Positions 20,201-32,200 of a stretch of 64,000 bases of DNA are shown piece after piece. The notes below the pieces were generated by a model that was not told where the DNA came from, ran no database searches, and saw only the letters and a list, made by a program, of their open reading frames with translations. A program made the translations under genes and the position numbers. Every line of letters begins with the position of its first letter. Within the stretch, counting starts at the first letter, position 1. The stretch is from Paralithodes platypus. Its lineage: Eukaryota > Arthropoda > Malacostraca > Decapoda > Lithodidae. Location: contig CM064495.1 in assembly GCA_032716605.1 (NCBI GenBank), positions 42,271,946 through 42,335,945 on the forward strand, written 5' to 3'.

Positions 20201-23200
20201 TAGCTAGGGACTTGGCAGCTATTAGTTGCAGTGGTAGCGCCAGTTCAGCTTTGCAGGTTTTTAGGAGCTGTGCACTGAACCCGTCTGGACCTGTTGCTGA
20301 GTCGGCTGCTATGTCGTCAATGGCTTGAATTATATAATTAATTTCTGGGATTATGTCGGTCAGTATTGGTGAGGGAGAGGGCTCTTGCATTGTGAAGAAA
20401 GTCGCTGGGTCATCCACAGATTTGTGGGGGTTAGGAAGACTGAAGACACTTTCATACTGTGCCCTTAGTATGTCTGCCATTTCCCCTGGGTCGGCCACTA
20501 GGTTTCCATCGACGTCTTCTAATGGCCCTACTGTCGATATGTTTTTGGATTTTTTGTTAGCGTATGAGAAGAAAAACTTGGAGTTACTGCTTATGTTCTG
20601 GACTGCTTGTATTTCTTCTCTCTTCCTCTGGTCATCATGGGATTTTAGGAGTTTGCTTTCAATCTCCTGAAGGGCCTTGTGAAAGTTGGTGGCTTTACTA
20701 TGTGGAGGATTTTTTGCCAATTTTCTTTTGTAGAGGCTCCTCCTCCTCATAAGGATGCGACGGTCTCGTGGGATGTGTTTTTTCTTAGCTGTACTTTTAG
20801 CCGGGACATTGGCTTTACATATTTCTTCACAAATTGTGGTGAATTTAGAGAGCATATTTGCAGCACTGTCTTCCTCAATTTTGGTTGCCCAGTCCATCTT
20901 TAATTTGTCTTTAATTTCCGCCCATTTAATATCTTTGTGGCAAAATTATAATTTTGCCATTCCTGTTTTTTCTTGCTGACCTTGCTGTGGTTTATTGAGC
21001 AAGGCATTTATTGCGAGAGACGCTTCGCATATTTTGTGGTCCGACATGGTGGTCTCGTAGAGCTCGTAGGAGTGCATAATCCCATGGTTATTGCTAGCTA
21101 CTAGGTCTAGTATGTTAGATCCTCTTGTTGGTTCGGATATAAATTGGGTTAGGAATTTAGTCCACATAAGAGACGCCAGTAGCCTAGCTTGTTGTTTTTC
21201 TCCATTCGTTCCTCCCACCACTTCCAATGTCTCCCAGTTCATGTGTGGGAAATTGAAGTCTCCAAGGAGTAAGAATTCTGTGTTGGGAGCTGGCAGGTGT
21301 TCTACTGTATGAATAACTTTGTTCATGACCTCCTCAAAAAGCTCTTGTGTGGCGTTTGGAGGCCTGTATACTGCCGTTATAACAAGATTTAGATCCTTGA
21401 TGGAGAGGGTGAGGATTTCACATGTCCCGTTTGAATGGCTGTCCAGGATTTCTACTGCAAATTTATTCTTTATATAAATGGCTACTCCACCATGACTTCT
21501 ATCCCGACGGTCTGTGCGGTAAATTTCGAAGTCTTGGATCCGCACCTCTGCATCAAGTATATCGTTGTGCAGATGAGTTTCGGTCAGGGCGAGTAGGGAT
21601 ATGTTATCGGTGGCAGCGATTTCTTGCAGTAGGGGGACTTTGTTCTGATTACACCTTGGATACAGCCCTCTGATGTTACCTGTTAGTATCTTGGTTAGTG
21701 GTAACTCCAGAAGGCCCTCTTCCAGTTGTCTCCTGTCCTTCTATTTTCCCATCACTACTGACATCATTTGTTGAAGCTGTTCTTGTTGTGCAGCTAGTTT
21801 CTCGACTGTTTGCCGAAAAAAACCTGCATCATTTGTGTGGGCCGGTCTCTGGGTGTTCTGTCTCATGTCTACAGCTACTCTTTCCATTTCAGGCTCCTGT
21901 CTTGGCGATTTGTTGTTGTTGCGCTGGCTTCTGATTGGGGTTCTACTGGATGGATATCCCCTGGCTTGATTGTATGGTACCGGTACTGGTGGAGGTTGTT
22001 GCTCTCTGTTTGGCCTAATGGTTCCTATGGTGTGGGGATATTTGCAGTTCTGAATGGTGCAAGCCCCGTTTTCCAGGGAGAACCTGCATAATATTTGATG
22101 AAAGTTTATTCATTGCTGGCCCTTATTACACCCTACTCGGTTGTTCAGCCTATGTCTCATGTATTTCAAGCATGACCTTGGGTGGTAGGAGGGACAGTTG
22201 GTGCCTACTCGACCGTATTTGCAAGCTCCAATTTTATAGTGCCTGCATACTGGTACCTGATTTTTATTCCTCTGCGATGCTGGCACTATTGGGATTTCAC
22301 GTGATGCGGTGTCCCCCCGGGTCTTGCCCCTATTGGTTTGATGTTCTGAGATGCTAGTGGCTGGTCCTGTAGCTTCTGTACCCTGTGGTGTCCTCTCTTG
22401 GTTGGGTGATGTTGTGCGAGGGATCGTGGGGGCCGGGGAGTAACCGGGAGCCCCGGCAAGCGAGAGGTTGATGTTAGCTGGCATGCTACCAAATCCTAGG
22501 TCAACAATATTTTTATTTTGAGAGGTAGGTGTGTTGCTGGGAGTGCTAGGCCTATCTGTGTCACCCTCCTCCTCCACAAGTGAGAGGGTGATGCTAGCTG
22601 GCATGCTCCCTAGTCCCAAATCAACAATCTTGTCTGAGCTGGTGATGATGATGCTGGGTATGCTAATTGCAACCTCATCGTTGGGATGACGGAGTATCTT
22701 CAGATTAATGAATAATGGGTAAGTTAATGCAAATCCTCCACTCAAACCATGAAAAACAACAATTAAACATTATATTCCTTGGAAAAAATATAAAGAAACT
22801 TGGTAAATAAGGCGGCTCTAGCTGTCTTGAATGTTACCGCTAATTAAATTCGGTATTATTCTAAATTGCACCTATACGAGCTAAACAAATTATTATTGTA
22901 TTTAACAGGAAGGTACAACGAGGTAAGTGATGTGGTATAGGTGGCAAGGTACCTGGAACTCTCGTTGACCGGAATCCTCATCGACGTCAACGAGTGTTCC
23001 AATTTTTGCCGTCGACGTGTTCTATGTCGTTGATGAGTGTTCCAATTAGGCTAAGTGGTGTTTTTTTCGGGGAGACATCCTTTTCAACTGTCTCCTCTAT
23101 TGTCTTTGTTTTATATAGGCTAGGCCTATATAATATATATATATGTGTATTTTCTATTTACAGTACTGTATATACGTTCATTCCTTATTGGAATTAACAT

Positions 23201-26200
23201 TAGGCTAATCGTATTTATTATCAGTTCAATTGTTTTTGTTTTATTATGAGACATAATTCATAAATGATAAAAATGATACAAGATATATGTAGGCTATTTG
23301 TATTATTATATATTTAGTCGTAGTTTTTTCATACATAGGCCTACAAAAAAAAAAAAAATCATTACCGGAAGCCTACATCCCACGCCCGCAGAACAGTGGC
23401 TTGGAACAGGGAATGGCTTGCCTTCTGGTGCCTTTCCATCTTCTCTTGGGCCACAAGTTGATGCTGCACTTGAACAAATGAGCACTTGTGCAGAACCTCA
23501 ATTAGTTCATACACATTGCAGCTCGCCCCGGGTCTTTCACACAACTTGTTATTACAGTTCGGTATTTGAAGGGAACTATGGATGATGACAAAAACAAATA
23601 ATGAAAAAAAAATGAAAAAAAAAATGGTTCAAATCATTATTTAAGCTTTGTACTTTTGTAGATATTTAGGTGACAATCACCACGGTCGATCTGGGGATCC
23701 GCCGCTAATGAGCTCGTCCTGGAATCTTTACGACTCTGAATCTTACGATTCTTTACATCTGACCATGCAATTTTTATCGGCACTAGCTCAGAGAAGAGTG
23801 TTGAGAGGGGAGAAGGGGTGTTGGAGAGAGAGGAAGGTGTTGGAGTGGCTTTGTTATGTGTGTTTTAGTCTGTATACGTCGTCAGGATGTCCCCTGACTG
23901 GGTGCAAGCATGTGAAACATGCTAGGACGTACTACCGCACCCACTAAATGTCCGCCGTGGCAGGGATTCGATCCCGGGTCTTTCAGATTCATACGCGAGC
24001 GTGCTCACCACTTGACCACCACAGCTCCATTCCTTTTTCTTAAAGCTTCACCAAAACTTCTATATACCCGGTATAGGCTAATACCATTATTATATATTAT
24101 TGATATATATATATGTATTATACCTTTATACCTTAGTGGAAACTAAGAAGAAATCAAATAAAAAAACAAAACAATCCAGACGAATACAACTACAAACAAT
24201 AAAAGGGAGGTGCTTTTGCAAAGGCATTCGTTCAAATCGGCATTCACTCGCAATCCTTTTATCGCATCAGTTACCACTACACAACGAACCACTTACTATA
24301 ATAAAGATGAATGGAGATATAACACCAGTACTCTTCAATCCTTTATTGGCTAGGGTTGAGTACAGGAGCGCCGAGACGCTAGTTGGTTATGTGAGAGTCT
24401 GGTGTGAACTGAAGGACTTGCTGCCTCCACAGGCCTGGGTGCCAGAGGCGCCCGCAAGTCTAAAGTGTCTGTGGTGCCATATGGTGTTGGACAATAGTGG
24501 TGTATACATTATTATTATATCTCCCCCCCCCTATTGGCGTCCGACGAGGCGATGGTGGAGTCGGGCGGTGTAGGTTGAGTGGAGGGCGGTAGACGAAGCT
24601 GTCGTAGGAAGCGGCGGTTGCGGAGTGTGGCTCGCCCCGACCCATCCACCCGGATGGTATACTGGCGGTGTGGATGCACCTCCACTACAGTGCCAGTCTT
24701 GTTCCACCGTGTCGGGTTGTTGCCCCCCTGGTTCTGGACGGAGACCCGGTCACCGACGTGGAGTGGTGATAAAGGCCGGGCTGAAGCATTATAGTATGTG
24801 GCTAGGGCAGCGTTACGGTGAAAAAGGGCTGCCTCACGAGCTTCGGCCGAGAGAAGCCAGTGGGGGTGGAGGTGGAGAAGTGCAGGATTGCAGGGGACGT
24901 GGTCCCGTAGGGTCCTGCCGAAGAGAAGTTGAGCTGGTGACTTGTCAATGGTCGAGAGGGGTGTGTTCCTGTATTGGAGGAGGGCGCGGGCTGCGGCGTT
25001 GTTGTCTAGAGAGCCAGTGGGGGATGTACAGTCCGCGATGATGCGGCGGGCTGCTTTAACAGCCAGCTCGGCGCGGCCATTAGACTGAGGGTAGAACGCA
25101 GAGCTGACCCGCTGTGACACACCCCAATGTGCCAGGAATTCTTGGAAGTCCCCGGCTGTAAACTGGGGCCCACCATCGCTCGACAGTACCCGGGGTGCTC
25201 CGTAGTGGGTGAAGAGGGTACGGCACGCCGAGATGAGGTGGTGAGCATCACATTTACCTGGTGGCAGGTAGAAGATGTGGACATTGCTGGAGAAGCGATC
25301 GACGTAGACCAGGTAGTGTTTGCCCTGGTGCTGAAAAAAATCGGCGGCTACCTGGTCGTATGGCCATTGGGGTGGGTCAGATGACATGAGTGGCTCTTTC
25401 GGCTGGGACGGGGCGTGGGCGCGGCAGTAGTGGCAGGTATCCAGGCAGTTGCGTAGGGCCTTGTCAATACCTGGCCAGTAAACACTCGCACGTGCACGGG
25501 CCTTCATGCCAGTCATACCCTGATGAGCTGAGTGAAGGGCCTCGAGAACTCTGGACCGAAGATGATGGGGGATGACTGGTCGTTGATCCATGAGGGCTAC
25601 CCCGTCGACGGAAGTGAGGCGGTCTCTAACACCCCAGAACTGTCGTAGTTGTGGGGCGGTCGCCTCTCTGGAGTCCGGGAAGCCCTCGGGGATGGTCTGA
25701 AGAAGGGAGGTATACTCGCTGTCTTGTTGGCCGGCAGATTTAAGGTCAGACCATGATACAACTGGGTCAGGTATGGCGGCGAGCATGGTGAGGGAGGCCA
25801 AGGCAACTGAGTGGATATCGAGCTCGCTGGCGGCCGCATTATGCTCATCATGGGCGTCCGCGGAGGGCCTGGTCGGGTAGCGGGAGACAGCGTCAGGGCC
25901 GCGGTGCCATTTGCCAGGCGTATGTTGAATGGTGAACTGGTATCGTAGGGTACGTTCCTTAATCTTGAACAGGCGAGAGTTTGGTATGTTGTCCAGGGAC
26001 CGGTCGTTAAGGATGTGCAGTAGAGGTCTGTGGTCCACGACGACGACGAGGTCAGGGCAGCCCAGGACAAACATTCTGCATCTGTCAAGGGCGTCAGCCA
26101 CTGCTAAAGCCTCGCCTTCGACGGGTGCGTAGTGGGACTCCGCAGGTGTGGTAAAACGGGAGCCGGCGAAGACAAGTTTCCAACCGACCTTGCAACAGGT

Positions 26201-29200
26201 GGGGGCAGATGTGGTGGGGCAGGAACAATGTTGTTGGAGTAGGAGGAAGCCAAGGCCGGTTTTGCTCCAGTCTGTGGCGAGGCACGTGGGTCTGCCGATC
26301 TCGAAGGAGCAGACCCCTTCCTCAACCAGGCGTGTGATGTGGTCCTTAGATGTGGCAAAGGTACAGTCGAGTGCCTCATCCCAGTGGAAGGGGGTTTTGG
26401 ACTGCACAAGTTCCCGGAAGGGCGCCATTTCCGGTTTGATGCTGAAGGCCCAGGCGACCTGTTCAACGAGACCAAACCACGACCGGGCTCCTGTGATGTC
26501 TGTGGGCGTGGGAAAGTCACGGATGGCCTTAATCATGGACGTGCATGGCTTAATTCCAGTGTCTGTGATGGTGAGTCCGGCGAAGTCAACTGAAGGGGCG
26601 GCGAAGGTAAACTTGTCAGGGTTGAAAGTGACACCGTTGGTTGCACAGAGGGCCAGGTAATCAAAAGTGTGCCAAAATGCCTCCTCGACTGAAGAGTCCC
26701 ACAAAAGGGAGTCGTCGACACACTTCACCTTACGAGGGACAGCCTGTATGATTGCGTCGAAGCGTCGGGTATAGGCGTCGCCAGCTGCCAAGTAACCTTG
26801 AGGGGCCCTGATATACCTGTAACGGCCAAATTCCGTGATAAAAGTCGTAGCCTCCCTGCTGGATTCGTCGAGTAAAACAGCATGGTATCCATTCCAGGCG
26901 TCTAGGACCGTCTTACGAGTGCCTGCAGGGATGGATTGGGCCAAGTTGAATGGGCTCGGGGTGTGATGTGTCTCCCGAAGGCAGGCGTGGTTGAGTGCCT
27001 GCAGGTCAACTGTACGGCGGGGTTGTCCAGTTTTCTTGGCGACCACCACCATCCTAGAACACCAGGTAGTAGGGGTACCGATGGGGACAGGCTCAATAAT
27101 GCCCAGTGCGACGTCCCTGTCGAGATCTGCTTTGACCTGGGCCTTCCAATGATGTGGTATAGGGGCAGGGGTGTGCACGGCACGTGGAGATGCGCCAGGC
27201 TTGATGTGGATGTGCATGGGAGGGCCAGACATCGTGGGGAGTGGGCCGCTGGTGGTGTTAAATGCAGAAGATGCAAACTGTGACAAGAACCAGTCACGAA
27301 GGTCAGACAGGTGCAGGTCGTTAGGTGGGAAGGGGAGGGAAGTGGGCCGGTGTGGTGGAGGGGTCCTGGTCAAGGTGGGTGGTGGTTGGGCTGTGTGGGC
27401 GGCCATGCAGGGGGTAGGTGTGGGGAAGTCGGGAGGGATGATATGTAGTGCCCTACAAGCTGACATGCTAATAAATAACGGTGACTGTGCCTGAATAATA
27501 AAAATATCATCATCAGTACTGTAGGGGGTGCCGGCAACGTCGGTGGCGGTAATGGTAGTCGGCATATAACCCAGGACCTGGAGAGTGTGACCCCCCACGG
27601 CCGTGATCCGTTGGTGAGTAGGCTGTAGGTGGTGGCGTTGGAGGCCCAGTGCCCGTAGTAATTGCAAACCAGCCACAGATACTTGGGCGCCCGTGTCAGG
27701 GTGGGCCGTGACGCTGGTGGGGTGAGAGTGGGGCGACATGGCAGTAGAAATGGTAATGGGCAAGGAGGGGAGCCGTGCGGGTGGTGGTTTGTTAACAGCC
27801 TGTTTAAGAGTACCAATGATAACAGCCGCGGATGAAGGTGAGGGCGTGGAGTGACAAACTGTGGAGTAATGGTTGAGTTTGTTGCACGACGGGCAGGTCT
27901 TGCCCCAAGCAGGGCATTTGGATGGGCGTTCGGCTCGAGAGTGTGTGGATAGGCCGCACCCACTGCACTGGGAAGAGGTGGATTTACAAACCTTGGCAAA
28001 GTGGTTAGGTTTATTACACGCCGTGCAGGTCTTGCCCCATGCAGGACACTTCGAAGATCGTTGGGCTTGTGAATGTGAAGATAGGCCACACCCGGAGCAA
28101 CGTGTGGGAGATGAAGTGGGGCCGACGTGGGAGGTGGTGGGGCGGGCGACGGGGGCTGAGTGGGTTGGGCGGGGGGCTGGATAGGGGCGGGGCGTGGGTA
28201 AGTACTCTTGAGACGCTGGTATGGTGATTTCACAGCATGTACCCCGGTTGCATTGCCGTCTGATCGAGTGCCGCAGATTCGAACCCCACACAGTAGTTGA
28301 TAACATCTTGTAAGGTAGGTAGGGTGCGGTCTTTAGTTAAAACATCTTGCTGAAGGGACGAATCACTAATCCCGATAGTCACTTGGTCCCGTATGTGTTC
28401 GTCAGAGACATCAGTGTGGCAACAGGGGCAGGTAAAGCCACAGTCCAAAGTGGCCTCCGTAATACGTGTGACGTAGTCCCGGATCTGTTCAGTAGGTTGT
28501 TGGAGAAGAGACCGGAAGTGGTGGCGAGCGGCTGCGCGGTTCCGTTGTCGGTGGACGAGTTGTGTGATGAGAGTTGCTAGGTCGATTTCTGGCAATGAGG
28601 AGAACGCCTGATTGTGAGCAAATATGGCGCTCTGAAGGGCAGGGTCGCACGTCTGGTAGAGCTCGATGGTAGCCTCGTGAGGTGGTAGAAGGACGAGCCG
28701 CTTGTAGACCTCCCAATCAGCCCAGAATTTGCGTAGGGCGTGTCCCGGCATATGTAAAGCGGCCTGGGGCCGCGTAGGGGCAGCCCGGCGGGCGGGGCGG
28801 GGCGGGTGTGGCTGGGCTGGGTAGGAAGGGACTTGAGGCGGTGGTGGTATGATGACGTCATGCGCAGAAGGGGCTGCGCCGTGAGGGTTGGTGCCAGCCG
28901 TACGATAGCCAGGGGGGGCATAATGGCCGCCGTAATACCGACCGTCGCTACCGACACCAGTGTGGGCCTGGCCGTCAGTTGGGGAGGGTGTGGGATATTC
29001 GCTCTTGAGAGGGTGGGTAAGGGGATTAGTCATGTTCATATGTAATAAAGACATGTGGGGAATAACTGGCATATGGTGGGGCACTGAGACATGGGTAACT
29101 GGCATATGGTGGGGCACTGAGACATGGGTAGCTGGCATATGGTGGGGCACTGAGACATGGGTAGCTGGCATATGGTGGGGCACTGAGACATGGGTAACTG

Positions 29201-32200
29201 GCATATGGTGGGGCACTGAGACATGGGGAGATGTATGAGGTGTGGGTGTCTGTGTAGAGGGATGAATAAGTGTATCACTGGTGGGGCGTGAGGCAAAGGA
29301 TGGGTCAGCCTGGTGGGTAACATTACTGGCCTGGGGCTGATGTTGTAGAGGCTGGTGGGGCTGGAGATCCTGGCGGGGCGGTGGTGGAGCTGTCGCGGGG
29401 CGATGTTGTAGATCCTGGCGGGGCGGTGGTGGAGCTGTCGCGGGGCGATGTTGTAGTTGTAGATTCTGCTGGTCCTGGTGATGCTGTAGAAAGGTGGCGA
29501 TACTCGATTGGAGGGCGTCGATCCTTTCATTCAAGTAGATGATGGATGGGTATGGAGACAGGGCATCGGGCAATGAAGGCTCGACCGGTTGGGAGGTAGA
29601 TGTAGCCGGGTAGGGACCGCATGGCGGCAAGCCGGCTTCCACAGCGGCTGCAGCCTCAGCTAGGTAGTGCAGGTTCTCCATGTAGGTTCAGATACTGATA
29701 TACACTGCGCCATATAATAAAGATGAATGGAGATATAACACCAGTACTCTTCAATCCTTTATTGGCTAGGGTTGAGTACAGGAGCGCCGAGACGCTAGTT
29801 GGTTATGTGAGAGTCTGGTGTGAACTGAAGGACTTGCTGCCTCCACAGGCCTGGGTGCCAGAGGCGCCCGCAAGTCTAAAGTGTCTGTGGTGCCATATGG
29901 TGTTGGACAATAGTGGTGTATACATTATTATTATACTTACCTACACAACCACAAGCTTCACCATAACTTCTAATTATAGTTTATATATAAATATTTATTT
30001 TAAAACTTTATTCTTTCTTTTCAACGATTTTTTTGTAAGTGGACCTGTCGACGAGTGTTCTATGTCGTCGAAGAGTGTTCCATCGTCGACGAGAGTTCTA
30101 GGTTCGCGCTTCGACGAGAATTCCGGTCAACGAGAGTTCCATAATTCGGTGGCAATATGCGGAAATGGATTATAAGGGCATTCTGCCCCATCTTACCCCC
30201 TTACGAAAATCTACGGTTATTCACTCCACCCCAACTGGATTTCTACCGTTTTACCCAACCAGCGGGGGTGTGGGGGCAGCAGCCCCCACCCATAATACTA
30301 GGTTAGGTTAGGTAAGGTTGTTAGGTTAGGCTAATGTCTCTGAAACATTGTAAATCCGTGTCACATCTAGATTGATAGACTTTTGTCAGAGGGGGGCGGA
30401 ATGCCCTTATAATCCATTTCCGCATATTGCCACCTATACCACATCACTTACCTCATTGTACTTTCCTGTTAAATTCAATTTTTGTTTTAGCTCGTATAGG
30501 TGCAATTATAGAAATTTACCTTAAATTCAAACTTTGATTTTATCGTGGCCTAGCCTAGGTAGCATTCAAGGAGACTACTGCAGGACTCTTCTTCTTCTTC
30601 TTACCTCTGACTGGGTATAGGCTGTTTACTAGCCTATACCCCTTTGAAAGGACATTAGCCTAACCTAACAACCTTACCTGACCTATCCTAGTATTATAGG
30701 TGGGGGCTGCCGCCCCCACACCCCCGCTTTGACTTAGATTTTTTGTGTATTTGTCTGTGAAGTGGGTATTTTTCAATTTGTTGATAACGTAAATCCTCCA
30801 TGCGGACTATAGGCCTATGGAGAAAAATATGGCGAATCTATTGGTGCCTATTTTCCCTAATAAATTGTTTCTCATAACGTCGCACTAGTGTCCTTGAATA
30901 TTATCCTAGCCTATAGGTTTCTTATACCATAGGCCTATACTGTACAGTATTAGGCTGTATCGTAATTGTTCAATCCAACACCTTCCGCTTTAGCCTAGTG
31001 AATAAAATCCCATTCTAGGCTAGGCTATGTTGTATTTTATGATATTTAGAACCTCCCAAGACTTAAAATTACACCGAAATGTATATTATACCAGATAGAA
31101 CGGGGTTAATTCTAGTTTCGGTTTCACAGCACACTCATTAATTTTTATGGCTTCTATAAATTTGTCATAGGCTAGGCTATACCATACTTCATTCCTAGGC
31201 TATATATGTCAGTAGCAGCGCAAATGGAATTATAATTAGGCTACTGTGAAAAAGTTAATATTTACCTCCTGTTATCCACAGCCAAAGCTGAAGATTGCGG
31301 AGTAGCCTAAATACCATAGACGTCATCAACTTTTTTTTTGGCGACCGTCAATCTTTTATTATTTTATTATTGAGGAGGCCGAAACAACTCAAGGTAAACT
31401 CAAGGTACCAAACCAGTGGGGGGCTGGGGGCGGCAGCCCCTACACCTGTGAACGTGGGAGGAGCTGCACCAAGGGGAAGACCAAGAAAGATATGCGATCA
31501 GACCTTATGGTCTGATCTTGAATAAAAAAACATGACATGTTAAGCAGCTCTGCCTGTAGGCTAGCGGTGCCACTAGATTACGGTTGCAAAATTATTGGTA
31601 AATCTTTTAACTCGCACGAATCTAAGAATTTCTTCTTCAATCGAGTTGTCAACTTGTGGAATGGGCTTCCCCGAGACATTATAGACTGCAGCACCGTTGA
31701 TTCATTTAAATTCCGCCTAGACAAATATCTCGCATCAAACCCGCGACTGACTGCGTTTGTAAATGAATAACTTTATCCTCCCCTCAGTTACTAACCCATA
31801 TGTCCCCTACTAACTTCCTAGTCCTGCCACGTTAGTGGCAGGGCAGTAGTTCCCTTTCCAATGTTCCCTTACCCACTCTAAACCACTGTTTGGACACGAT
31901 CCTCAGTGTTTTGGAGGACAAGCAGCCTAGAAGGGTCACTAGATCTGTTGTTGCTTGATTTCCTTTGTACTCCTTTGTAGATTAGGATATGAGACGGTAC
32001 TTATAGCCGAAACTACCACTAATTATTTCTCAATATATGAAGGCTATTATAGAATAAGGATGTTGCAAAGATCATATTAAAATGTGTTTCAACCTCCGGA
32101 GATACATTTTATGTGCACTAAATTAAAGTACTGTAAAAACAAAAAAACTCTCCGGCAAGAATGTAGTTACCGGGTGTACCGCCCGTCTTGTTTACACTAC

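Larger units (their letters stand above)
18673..22688 (-). mobile_element. CR1/Jockey-like LINE, about 4.0 kb, inserted in repeat H
   Basis: Edges are defined by repeat H: the left flank ends GCGCCATTT and the right flank resumes at GACGGAGTATCTTCAG, as in the intact copy at 2240-2540. On minus it carries a CCCH-finger ORF1 and an EN-RT ORF2 in one frame. Interruptions are only TGA (22112-22110), TAG (21743-21741) and TAA (20948-20946). The 3' end has AAGTAAGTAAGTAT next to the target. It lies in kinase intron 1, antisense to the kinase gene. Confidence 0.85.
24297..29935 (-). mobile_element. Complete Ty3/gypsy LTR retrotransposon
   Basis: 223-bp LTRs at 24297-24519 and 29713-29935 appear identical base for base and are flanked by CTTAC (24292-24296 and 29936-29940). 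On minus, the PBS TGGCGCAGTG (29712-29703) follows the 5' LTR and the polypurine tract AGGGGGGGGGAGA (24532-24520) precedes the 3' LTR. Gag and Pol frames are both open. It sits inside the TIR element in kinase intron 1. Identical LTRs and intact frames indicate a very recent insertion. The lineage is possibly Mag/K02A2.6-like, which I hold loosely. Confidence 0.93.
22865..30506. mobile_element. TIR DNA element (about 1.7 kb) split by a gypsy insertion and a MITE
   Basis: ATTGCACCTATACGAGCTAA at the left matches, inverted, TTAGCTCGTATAGGTGCAAT at the right. Homology continues inward about 150 bp (AGTGATGTGGTATAGGTGGC; TGGAACTCTCGTTGACCGGA), with repeated CGACGAGTGTTC-like motifs on each side (22980-23050, 30045-30140). 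The right arm is interrupted by 30148-30434. No transposase was found inside, so it is probably non-autonomous. Confidence 0.55.

Noticed and set aside
27370..28233. 287-codon minus frame overlapping Pol
   Set aside because: Pro/His-rich shadow of the gypsy Pol frame, which carries the real knuckle and protease motifs.
29060..29235. CRISPR-like regularly spaced repeat
   Set aside because: The 33-bp units are contiguous, without spacers, inside a eukaryotic retrotransposon ORF.
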